A stretch of 64,000 nucleotides of DNA from Diploscapter coronatus. Taxonomy: Eukaryota > Nematoda > Chromadorea > Rhabditida > Rhabditidae. The stretch is from the NCBI GenBank assembly GCA_964036155.1, contig OZ038423.1, positions 2,495,249-2,559,248 on the forward strand, read 5' to 3'. The notes below the pieces were generated by a model, which saw only the letters and a program-made list of their open reading frames with translations, was not told where the DNA came from and ran no database searches. A program made the position numbers and the translations under genes. Of the stretch, positions 1 to 11,005 are shown piece after piece (positions within the stretch are counted from its first letter, which is position 1; every line of letters starts with the position of its first letter).

Positions 1-819
1 TCATATCAAGTTAACGTTCAAAACCAACAGCATACCAGTGAATAATCAATCGTCAGAATCCGGTGATAGGCTAAATGTAGCATATTCAAATTACCCTCAA
101 AGGTATCACAAAACTACGAGTTTTCTAAAAATGGCTCTGAAATGAGGTGGTTAGTTTCTTTCCTTCCTCATTTTTGCCTCGACATCACCCTTGACTCAAA
201 CCCTCAATGAAGTTCGCACTCTCGGGTTTGATTGCCTGTGTGCTATCAGATGAACTCTCGAAACGGGGATGTTAGATTTTGTTCCAACGAGTTTTTCGAA
301 GAGTACGTTTTTATCGAAGGGCGAAATAGAAGGTTCAAAGCATGGTAAAGAAGAGATGCACGAAGAGTTTTTTTCAGCGTTTTCTCCTAGAGTACATTTT
401 ATATCAAATTTAAAAGTTTAGGACTCATAATATGCTGTTAAACAAAAGTTAAAGGACTTTTCTAAAGTTTACTTTATTCTCAGTGGCTAAAATAATGGTG
501 TTCTCAAGAAGAGATTCAAGGGACCCTATGACGACGATTTTCTTTGAAATACTCATGATCAAAATACGAAACTAGGATATAGGATGAATCAGATTTGAAC
601 TCAAATTTCCCTCAGAAAAAATCTCGAGTTTATTCCGACGGCCTTTTTCGGAGTACGCTTTATCTCTGGACGAGAAATTTCCGCTTCAAAATTCGAGTGA
701 GACAGCAGTGTTATCTCGGAGGCGTCAAAAGTAGGAAAAAATGGGAGGCGAACAAGCGAACGATGGGCAGAAAATAGGCCGAAAAGTTGCATTTGTCCCT
801 GGGGATGCAGCACAACTTA

Positions 820-1017
820 TATGTCGTAAGATATGTCAACCCTTCTAGGGAAAGTCCCCAGGATTTGTAAAAAAAAAAACGCCTAAACTAAACTTTACGA
901 GAATTCAAGGGTCCCTTAGAATATCTTGCGAAATTTCAAATATGTCGTAAAATGTGTTCACCCTTTTGAAGAAAGTCGCAAGAATTTGCAGAAAAACGCC
1001 TAAACTTTATGAGAATT
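820..1017. repeat. Diverged tandem duplication
   Basis: Two units, 820-905 and 941-1017, align along their whole length. Both begin TATGTCGTAA, both carry a CCCTT....GAAAGTC block, then AAAACGCCTAAACT, and both end CTTTA(C/T)GAGAATT. The second unit runs directly into the foldback element at 1018. Differences at roughly one position in five suggest an old duplication. Confidence 0.8.
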
Positions 1018-1120
1018 GGGCCTTTTGTAGTATTCGCTCGATTTTTGAGAAATAGTACGAAGAAAAGACAAAATCGAGCGAGTACCACAAAAGAGTGAGG
1101 GCGAATACTACAATAGGCCC
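1018..1120. mobile_element. Foldback element with target-site duplication
   Basis: The left arm (1018-1046) pairs with two alternative right arms. One at 1070-1093 matches the TCGCTCGATTTT half, and one at 1099-1120 matches the outer GGGCC....GTAGTATTCGC half. GAGAATT lies immediately before the element (1011-1017) and again immediately after it (1121-1127), as expected for a target-site duplication. The loop holds GAAATAGTACGAAG, the reverse complement of a core seen in other foldbacks in this window. There is no coding capacity. Confidence 0.75.
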
Positions 1121-3702
1121 GAGAATTTTGAGGGTTTTGTCAAAATTGCCATGAATTTTCTTGCATAATTCTGAATATGTTAATTTTTGAGAAGAAGAAG
1201 GCGCAAGAAAATGAAAATATGGATTGCTTCGTCTCACAGGATTGTAGAAATTAACAATATTGTAACACTACAAAATGCTGAAACTTATTTTATATCTAGC
1301 ATCGAATTACATAACGAAATTAGACGATAGCCATAAGTTCGATATTTGTTCAAGTGTGACCTCATATGTTCAATTTTGATAATTTTCATAAAATATAGTG
1401 CAAATTGACACAAAATACCTATGAGTAAATACACAATAGTCTTCGCAAATTTTGGAGCATACTAATCGAGTTTGGAAATAGCCGTTCAAAAATTGTTGGG
1501 TTTGGTTGGAAAGGTAAATGTATGTGTGAGACAAAGTATATACAAGAATGGAAACTCGGTGCGAGTATGGACCGTTTCAATTTTTTCGGCCAGGCACATA
1601 TTGTCTTCTCTTTACGGCAAAAAAAATCCTTCGCTCTCCATTTTCGGCGCGCTATTTCTCTCGAAGAATAAAGAAATTGCATGAAGATATTGAAGTGCGA
1701 AGAGATTTTTCTGCCGTTAGAAAAAGATGCAGTGAGCGGGCACACACGGTTTTACAAACGCCTAGCCAAATAACGCATGACGGGAAAATTGGTAACAAAA
1801 CACGAATTTCTCAATGGAAGACAAAAATTGATGATTAGAATCTATAACTCTTGCCTAACTCGAGGCATAAAATCAGCAGTGGAACGGGTACGAGAAAAGC
1901 GCGTGTGTGCGATATCACCGTATAATAAAAGTGATATGAAAAAGCTAATTTGGTCATTGGAAATTCCTATTTGCTCTAGAACGCTAGCTAAATTGAGAGA
2001 TTCTCGAGTTTCCAGAGTCAAATTATAATTTTCGAAGCCAATCGATGATTAGAATCTAGAAGTTAATGGAAGAATAAAAATTAGTGTTACTGGAACAGCG
2101 AGTAAAAATGCTATGAATTATAGGCGGTTCCCGAAAAATGGATAGCACTCGAATGATAACGTAAATCAGTGTGAGAGTACAAAATAGGAAATAGTTCAAG
2201 GAAGATCTTAATTGATTTAGTTGGACCTTAATAAGTTCTAACTTAGCTGCGCGCGCTATCAATGCTGCAATAGCAAATAATAAATTTGTCGATCATTTGA
2301 AATTTCACGAAACTTATGCTCAAATAATTGGTGACATTTCGAAAACTTTTAGATTCAGTTTTAGCTACAAAAATAGGTTTCAAATTGAGGCAAGTGAAAT
2401 TGAACGAAAATGACTCTAATTATTCATTCACACTTGTTAGTAAAATTCACAACCTCACGGCTCCTAAAATATTTAAAGCTTCCTGTTTATCATCTTAGTC
2501 ATGACGCTAACGCTCGTGCGTGAGGTCATGAAACTTTAAGCACGAATTCCAAGCCTGAATGCTAAACCTAAAACTAGCAAATGTAACACTAGAGCTGTGG
2601 AACGCACACGAGAGAGGAATGACTTCTAAAATATGCGCTTGAAGTAAACGAATAGCAGAAGATATCGATGGTAATGAGAGCAGAAATTATCATTGGAACG
2701 GAGAAAAACAAGCATATCATCAGAGTGAGATGATTTTTCATTAAGTGGTTATTTTAGCATATCTGTTTGAAATATAATTCTCAATGAAGAGCAAATTGGT
2801 TGCTTGAAAGAAATGATAAATTATTAGCTAAGGAAGCAGAATGAGGAATTAACTTAAAGGTTTAGCTAAATAATTATGAAATAGCTTGAAACAATCAAAT
2901 TGAAAATTACTATTTGAAAAATGAAAAATCGGATTTTTTTCTTATTCCACGAATGAAACCTGATGCCCGACATGTCGCACGTAAAGTGTGAATTTACTAC
3001 GGCGAAAAATAGGAACACATCCAAAGAAAACTGATCCCCAAAATAGTGAGCCGCTCAAAAATTCAAAAAGAAAATACCTTGACGCCGATCAAACCAAACT
3101 ATAAAATTGATGATCAAGGAAATTTGATTTCATCATCCTCGAAATTTACTAGGGTTTCAGGTTAACTCGTGAACATGATACTCATAAGTAGGGACTTTAA
3201 AGAAACGGGAAGAAGAATGCTTGAAAATAGATGTTCAAAGAAGTCCAGGCCTAGAGAGGACGATCGTCAGAAATCCCTTGCGGCCTACCGTCAGTATATT
3301 TTCTTAACAAATTTCTCTCTTTAACCTGTAATTAGCCAAAATTTCTACCATCGCGACCTGGTGTCATAACTATGAGTTCTTAAATGCAACCTATCCCCTG
3401 TAGTTTATTTTCGTTTGACGAAAGTGTTCCCTAGATTTGAAGAAGTCACTCAGACTTGAAACATTATAAATTGCATTGTGCTTACGGTTTACAAATTTCC
3501 TCCTGAACTTAACAAATTTTTAGTGTTGGCTTAGCTTCATCTTCAGATAATATTAAGCTTTAAATTTCATGAAAATAGAGCATAGTTAGAAAACAATCGA
3601 GGAAGCGATGATTTTTGTGAAGTTCGGGTTTTGGGTTAAAGGGGATGGAGTTCGCCCCTTTCTTCGCTCTTCCCGAAGCACTGCCACGCAACAGCTGATA
3701 CG

Positions 3703-3726
3703 CACACACACACACATATATATATA
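3703..3726. repeat. (CA)n(TA)n microsatellite
   Basis: About six CA units pass directly into about five TA units. It lies inside a purine-rich low-complexity stretch. Confidence 0.9.
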
Positions 3727-3739
3727 CAAATAGAACGGA

Positions 3740-4000
3740 GAACAGACGCAGAGAAACGCAAAATAGTTGTAGGGAAAGAGGGAGGAAATGCACAAAATAG
3801 TCGTCAAAAGAAATGAAGGGGTGCAAAAAATATCATGAAATATTGAGGTTAAGCCACAGAGAAACATGAAATAGCTGTATAAAAAGACTAAAAGATACGA
3901 AAATAGTAATGGAAAAATCAAAATAATGCACCAAATTAATCGAAAAGAATTACAGAAACACGCGAAATAGTCGTGAAACGAGAGGAACAGAGAAGAAAAC
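3740..4000. repeat. Degenerate purine-rich repeat
   Basis: The phrase (C)GAAATAG(T)CGTGAAA and variants (CAAAATAGTTGTAGG, CAAAATAGTCGTC, GAAATAGCTGTAT, GAAAATAGTAATGG) recur at irregular 30-50 nt spacing, mixed with CAGAGAAAC. It reads as a decayed minisatellite. The minus-strand open frames across it are low-complexity artefacts. Confidence 0.5.
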
Positions 4001-4836
4001 AAATGAAATGAGCAAAGCATTATTCCCAGAGTCATTGAAATGGACGAGGCTAGAAAGGCAGAGAAAGTAGAAAAACGTTCCAGTTCGATCGTTCTTGTGA
4101 TAGGTCTGATCAAACTGGAAGAGTGGCAGGTTGAATATTCTCCAGAGGACTATGTGGGTTGTCGACGTGACTATACAACAATGCTGATAAATGGGTAATT
4201 CGTATTTGACGCGGTGACGAAATCTATCTTTTCCCATACTATCTCACTCAGCTCATATTCCTTTACGTAAACTATAGAACACTTCATTCCATCATTTACT
4301 CAAAAAGGTCTCGTCATCTCGTCATTTACAAATTGCCGGCAAATGGTGATGAGCTTGAATAAAATTATCAATACTGCCCAACTCGAAATGATATGCAAGA
4401 TCAACATTGATATGCTGCAAGAGATTGCTCATTACTTTCATGGATGGCCTGATATTGCTTGCTTTCGGACTCAGCTGTAATCAAAATGCGATAGCCTAGA
4501 AAACATCGCCTATCTATCAGCAAGGCGTGAATGCAGGTAGTTTTCCGTAACATCTTTCTATTTTTCCAACTTTAGAAGATCTAGAACCTTAGTGAGCAAA
4601 CTAGAGTTCGAATGAAATGATAGAACTTCCTATTTTAACAGTAAATCTAATGACCTAGTTAAATTGTATCTCTAAATACGAATCCCGAAATAGTACTAGG
4701 GGGTGTGAATGTAGCCGGTTTTCCGTAGTATCTCAATTTTGCAGGAGGGTCTGGAACCGTTGGTAAGCAAACTGGAGTGAGTTTCTCTAAGGGAGCGTGC
4801 CCACGAGTGCAGCATTTTGGCTGAATGCTGAAAGAG

Positions 4837-4856
4837 CTGCCTGCCTGCCTGCCTGA
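4837..4856. repeat. (CTGC)n tetranucleotide repeat
   Basis: Four CTGC units are followed by CTGA. Confidence 0.9.
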
Positions 4857-6774
4857 CTCTGAACTGTTTCAGGAAAGCAAACAGTTGGGGAGGCAAAGGC
4901 TAGGAGAGGACAAAGAAGCAGAGGAACGCGGCAAATCGACAACTTGGCAGAAGAGGGCGAATCGATGTGATGAATGAAATTTCATTGATGGAGGAAAACT
5001 AAGGGGAATTATTGCTATTTTGATCGAATCTGAACAATGAGCGTATACTGTTTAAATTTTGAAAGAAATCAACTTGAGATAAGTTTAGGCATATCACAAT
5101 AGGTTTGGCATAGAAGAGAAATCGATAGTGAGATATGAATGAGACAAACGTTGATTAGGATTTCCAATATTTAGGCTTGAAAATCTAGAGAAATTAATTC
5201 AAATAAATGAAGATCAGCCTTGAAAAATCTTGAAAGATATTTGAAGAGCCTGATAAATTGCTATTTTTGATTCATAATTCATGAGATGTTGTAAACTCTG
5301 GACTTGAAAAGTAAAATGTTTGTGATTAAATTAAAATAATATCCGAAAATATTCGACTATTTACCACTCCTAGGATGATAGCTAAGTCCCATACCCTAGA
5401 TCTCTCATTTGAAACGACGATGAAAAAGGTTGAAAACTATCCAAATCACATCCAATAAATCTTCACTCTCATCAACATTAATTTTACGATACCGTAAATC
5501 TCGGTCGCCTGTGACAATTAAAATACGAAAATTGGGCCATCTTACCAAGAATAATCACCTCGTAAAGTGATATTATCTACCGTATAAATGAAAAAAGAAC
5601 TGCAAAATGCCCAATAAATCTCGAGAATAGTATAGTCCGGCCAAACCGCTGGGTGGCAATTGAATGTCGGCAGGGGAAAGACCTGAAAAGAATAGATGAA
5701 ATCTACGATCAAAGCCCGTAGCGAAAATAGGAAAATCGACAAATACGAATCGATCACGAATATCCGCGTACACAATATTCGAGCACGGGGAAATGCGAAA
5801 AGGTAAAACAAATGCAAATATAAATACAAATTTGGAAAGAAATATTTAGAAGATACTTTTTAGTTTTTTTCTGGCTTTACAACTGAGGAGTAAAGCGGAT
5901 TGTAAGTGTTTTCGAATAAATCGAATTGAGAAATGTTGAAACATACTATCGTACCGCTTTTAGAGTTTCAAAATTTGATTAAAGATAAACAACAGAATTG
6001 TGATTTAAATATCTAAAAAAGGCATGGATTGTTTTAATGATCAATTAGATAAAAATCGATGATTTTTGAGATTTACTTGAACGATTTACGTGGGGAATAT
6101 CAAAATACAAAACGCAGAGACGAAATCGCAGGGGTAAAAAGATGCGAAATCGAAAACGTAAAAGGGGGTTTTGATAGCGGACGCCGGACGGTATCAGAAT
6201 CAAAGATATCAATCGAGTGTTTCGATCAAAACACAAGACAGTAGATTAATATCACGGCCACTTCCTAGTATGGCGAGGTTCGGACTGATGTCAAAATGGG
6301 TGTACCTTCGGAAATTCGAGTGAGTGAGTACTCTCTAGTAAGTTGTCTATGATTTTTATCGATATTTTTAGAATCGCTGCAAAATCAGAAAGAACATGTA
6401 ATTTAGTAGTCTAGATTTCAATATTTATCAAGAATAGCAAAATTCGATAGTTTTGAGGTGTGTAAATCAAAAATGGTTATGCTCAAATTTGGATAATTTA
6501 CGGTCAACGATCAACAGATAATAACGATTACATTGAAAATTTTGAAATCCAAAACTCTGAAACCTATGGTAACTTCGACTTATCATGGATAAAGAGCGAT
6601 ATTTTAGAAGTCTTGATTAGTTTTATCGAAAGATAGATAGTCATGCTACTTTTATGAATCAAATTTCAAATTGTGATAAAAATGAAACATATCCAAACTC
6701 GGGGACAAGTCAGAGGGCAAAACGCGTGTCGCGTCGTTTTTGTTGTTGGCAGCTAACAACAGCTCATGGCAGAG

Positions 6775-7035
6775 TCAATTTGAGAGAGTGCAGAGACGCA
6801 GAAAAAGGCGAAAACATGAAAATTTGAGAGAAAAAAGAAGCAGAAAGTGAGTTAGAGAGAAAACACCAGAAGAAAATATATGATAGTGTTAGAAAAATAG
6901 AAATCAAATGATAGAAGAGTGCAAAGAAGAAGAAACGCTAGAGAACATGAACAATTTAGATAATAAAAGGAGTAAAAAAGTATGGGTGTTAGAGAAACAG
7001 AAAATGAGTTAGAGAAAAAATAGTGGAAGAGATAA
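6775..7035. repeat. Purine-rich degenerate repeat
   Basis: The stretch is dominated by variants of GTTAGAGA(A)AA(C/A)AGAAA and GAAGA on one strand. It lacks coding character and resembles the repeat at 3740-4000. Confidence 0.5.
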
Positions 7036-7165
7036 AATACGAAAGAGCGTGTTCCGTTCTTCCTAGTGGAGACACTCGAGGGGATTATCGACGTGAACGA
7101 TGTGCCACGAGGAATCGAATCAGGAAAAAATTAGAAGAGTAGAAAGTTATTGCAAAATTACCATA

Positions 7166-7315
7166 AGACTCGCTCAGACTTAGTTGCAATGCAACGCTCA
7201 AAGTAGCATTGGAAATGAAGAGAGCGCAAGAAATGATGCAATCGCGCTCTCTTCATGTCCCATGCTATTTCGAGCGAGTTGCAAGTTGTAATGTAACTAA
7301 GTCTGAACGGGCTCT
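7166..7315. mobile_element. 150-bp foldback element
   Basis: A near-palindromic element. The left arm starts AGACTCGCTCAGACTTAG and the right arm ends CTAAGTCTGAACGGGCTCT, with an inner stem GAAGAGAGCGC / GCGCTCTCTTC. The right arm carries CCCATGCTATTTCGAGCG, a variant of the core shared by other foldbacks here. I found no clear target-site duplication. Confidence 0.8.
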
Positions 7316-8074
7316 AAGTTTTTTTAAATTAAATTTTTGGAAGTCGCGGAGACGGAAAAATTATTGGCACCATGAAGATTTTTAGGGGACAAATTTTTAA
7401 ACAGAATAAAATTGGTGAAATCGAAAAATCGAATAAGATTCGAGCAAAAATGTCTGTTTCTGTAAGTGCTTTTTAAATTAGACATTGGAAAACAGCTACA
7501 ATGATGAGTTAATGATCAATATTAGGAAGATTCTGAGTCCAATAAATTTTGAAACAAACCATCGACATTTGGTAGAGTCCAGAATAACGAAAAAGTGCAA
7601 AATTTGTACATATTTATCAGAATAATTTGAACTATTCACGAAGTTTTCTAGCGTATCGCTGACATTGCGATGTTACAGAACGAGAGATAATTTTCGAACA
7701 CATAGTAGCATAATGATCTTTACAGGCTTGCAGAAAAAATTCAAAGTCGTAAATTGTTGCTCCAAACTTCGAGACCTTTCCTATCGTATGGGGCTATTGA
7801 AACATGCTGCAGAAATCCATAATTTTGCTCGCTAATTATCCTAAATTAGAAGTGGGCAAAAAATCGCTGTATAGCTCAAATTCTGCTCTGAACTCAGGCA
7901 TTTTTTCGCGAGGTGTTCAAAATAACATGCTTATTACTCGTCGTTTCTGTTCACTTCGCTAATTTCACTCCACTCTTTGATCCGACTACATACATTCTCA
8001 CACACTGCGCGCGCATGTTCTTTCTTTTCATAGCGTTCTGAACATACTCGAATAAGTCCCGGGGCAATTTTGCT

Positions 8075-8173
8075 TCTCACCACGGGCCTCTCCCCGTAGC
8101 GTTGCTGTTTTTCACCACGGATCTCGCCTCGTAGTGCCTACATCTCTCGCCACGAGCCGAGACCCGTAGTGCG
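8075..8173. repeat. Three-unit tandem array of GC-rich mini-hairpins
   Basis: Three units at about 8075, 8111 and 8146 have the form CTCACCACGG-N-CGTAGTG. Each can fold on itself through CCACGGG / CCCGTAG type pairing. Spacing is 35-36 nt. The block is much richer in G+C than its surroundings and has no open frame of interest. Confidence 0.6.
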
Positions 8174-10639
8174 TGGGGGCTCAAACTTTTCAGCGCCCTT
8201 CACACAACATTTGCACAGCCCTAGCGAAACGCAAGCAAATTCAGGCCTTTTTTGGTTCAACGCACCCAAAAGAGGCAGGGGCCCTATGAATTTTCATATT
8301 CGTTCAAATTCAGCAAGGGAGTGAATTGAAAATCGAAAGAGCGTATAATAATAGAAAAGTTTGTGGAGATCACATCATTGAATTGGGCAGAGAGCGATTG
8401 AAAAATAGTACGAAAGATTCAAATTAGCTTAAAGATAAATTTTTTTCATATAATGATCACCAGGGACAACGATTGAAGCATGATTTTCAATAGAAATATT
8501 CAAATTTTAAATATACAAAAATGATGGAACATGAAATTGTAAGTCAAATCTTCTCCCATCCTCAGTGAAGTCAAATCCCCATAAATATTCGAAACATTTG
8601 TAGATGATTAAGAATTTTATAGTTTGCCTAAAATGAATGAAAATCGTTCGAGAAAAGACTGAATTAAAACACTTTTTTATGGTCTAACGAAAGATCGAAC
8701 ATTTTTAAAACAGTGACGGCTTGCAAGGAGAAAGTGAATAAGTCTTGCCTATCAACCCCCCATAAATGCTTGAAACATTTGTGGAACGGGGCTCTGTTCA
8801 ATCACTCCAAACAGCAATATTTCATCGTGATCGAGTGCAAGAGTTCGAGTTTAACAATGCAAAAAACACAAAGAGGAGGATAGAATGGATTCGATTTTGA
8901 TAGACAAAAGGTGATATTGATGGCGGTTATCATGGTAGAATCATAGATATCCAATATTCTATCCATTTTCTCTAATCTTTTCAAATTGCCGTATCTTTAA
9001 GCCTAAAAATATCGATTTTCGGGAAAAAAAACCTGTATAAATGGGGGGATAGAGGCGAGCTTTTAGGCCGGAAAATGAGTACGATAATTTTGCGTGTAAA
9101 AATGCTAAATGAGCATAGACCGAGGTTAAAATTAGATTTTTGCGAAGAAAGACGGGCTGAATTTGATCCTGCACGGAAAAATACACGCCAAACAAAAATT
9201 TTGAACGGGAGTAGATAGGGGGTTCGCTCGGGGTGTTTAAAGTGAGATTTGAGCGCGTCGCGTGAAAACGTCGTGTAAAAACAGCTGTTCGAAGGAGAAG
9301 GATCATTTCCCGACCCGGAGTCGGGAAAATGACGAAAAATCGACGAAATCCCCATGCTCGGTAGCGACTCTGATTGATGACAATTTTCACAGGACGAGGA
9401 ATTTTCGGTAAGCAAAAATTCACCGAGCTTGATCTTCGCGAAATCGTGCTTCAGACTGGAGGCGATTTGAGATCAGATGATTTACAAAATTGAGCTAGTT
9501 TCAAAAATCATGAAGTCACAGTGGAAAAATTCAATGATAATACGACCATAGCAATGAGTTGATGCGAAATTTTCTCGGGAGCTTAATCAAAATAACGTAT
9601 CTTTCAAAAATAGTCAGGGCAAAGTGTAGAAATTCGTGATAATGATTCGAGTAGAGAAATTTGCAAGAAAAAAAACAAATAATAAAATACCAAAACTCGC
9701 CTAACTAACGGATACCTATCATTTTTATCAGCAGATCCAATTAACAGGCTGCATACGCAGAAATACCCGTCTCGAAATAACGTTGATGCAAAGAAGCAGG
9801 GAGGAACATAGGGACTTGATTGAATTATCGTGTCTTCGCAAAATAACACATAGACACGATATAAGTACATACATTTTGAATATCCTATGTTAGACGAAAC
9901 GCAAATTTAAAAGGTCAAATTATCGCCAGAACCTTTAGACCTAACTTAATCTAAATTTTGAAGTTAAATAGAAGCTGGAATGATATTTATCAAAAACTCA
10001 GCTATTCAGAACAAAATGCAAATTTCATCGATGCAGCGTCGTATTTCAGCTGTTTTTGTACAGCTCTGAGTTCAATGAGAAGATAGAGTGCATCAAAATA
10101 GAGAGCACAGATAAAAAAGTCAGAATGTTTCACTCTCGATGCGGGTTGGCAGTAGAGGGATTTTTTTTGCGACAGAGCAGAGCGTTCCTATTTCCATTCT
10201 TTCTCTCGCGTCTTTCCACACTCTCGATTTTCCGTACTATCTCGACCTTTCCCATTGGCACTTTTCATGCGGCAAAACGCGTTCGAAAAACGACATAAAA
10301 TGCGTGTGTGTGCAACGGAATAAAATAAAATAGCTTTGGAAAAAGTAACGATGATAAGATAATAAAAGCGATAAAATATCAAGAAAAAATCTTCCTATGA
10401 TGAAAAATAGGTATAGAAAACGTAAATGATGTGGCATTCACGACTTGAGGCTGAACTTTTGAAAAATCCCAAGGAAAACTACTATTCATGTCGAAGTAGC
10501 AATTCTCTTTCTCTCGCAAAAATGCTAAAACTAACTAAAAGCTGGGACCCGAGCGTACCTACTACTCTTCCCGAACTCTCCGAATTTGTCGTGCTCTATC
10601 TTCTGCACTCCGTAGTGAAACGAACGGCGCCCGGAAAGG

Positions 10640-10790
10640 AAAATGCCGAAATAGCGCTGAAAAGTCGGAGAGTAGAGAGAAGTACGCGCAAAAGGGCACG
10701 GACCTCGTTCGCATTCGTTCTATTTCTCTTTTCCTCTCTCCGACATTCCCCCACTATTTCGCGCTTTTCCTCCCTCGAGGGAGGTTGTGC
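10640..10790. repeat. Imperfect foldback next to purine tract
   Basis: GAAATAGCGC....AGTCGGAGAG on the left pairs with CTCTCCGACAT....CACTATTTCGCGC on the right, with mismatches. The right arm contains the CACTATTTCGC core seen in other foldbacks. An open frame of 128 codons spans it but is best explained by the repeat. Confidence 0.5.
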
Positions 10791-10829
10791 TCTCAGCAAA
10801 AAATACTGCTAGTGCCGATGGCAAAACGA

Positions 10830-11005
10830 GAGTCCCCAAAAGGGAGAGAGAAGAGGGGAGAAATAGTGTGGGAATGGGGGGAGGGAGACGAGGGAGAGAA
10901 AGAGAGGGAGGGCTGAAGAGGAAGAAAGTGGAAAAAGGAAGAGAAAGAAAAAGACTATATAAAAGTGAGAGAGTGATTAGAGAAGCAGAAAAAGATTGCC
11001 AGAGG
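10830..11005 (+). repeat. Homopurine tract with TATA-like box
   Basis: About 175 nt made almost only of A and G on the plus strand, rich in GGGAGA and GAGAG. CTATATAAAAG occurs near its 3' end (TATA-like box at 956-964 past 10,000). Such tracts can form triplex DNA. No credible open frame follows, so promoter activity is only a possibility. Confidence 0.5.

Noticed and set aside
3586..4113. Minus-strand 175-codon hydrophobic frame
   Set aside because: It lies across the microsatellite and degenerate purine repeat, and the phenylalanine/serine-rich translation is a by-product of that.
8959..9423. Minus-strand frames of 154 and 144 codons overlapping each other
   Set aside because: Both frames are open over the same DNA, which suggests few stop codons by composition. 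There is no domain, splice structure or hydrophobic pattern to favour either.
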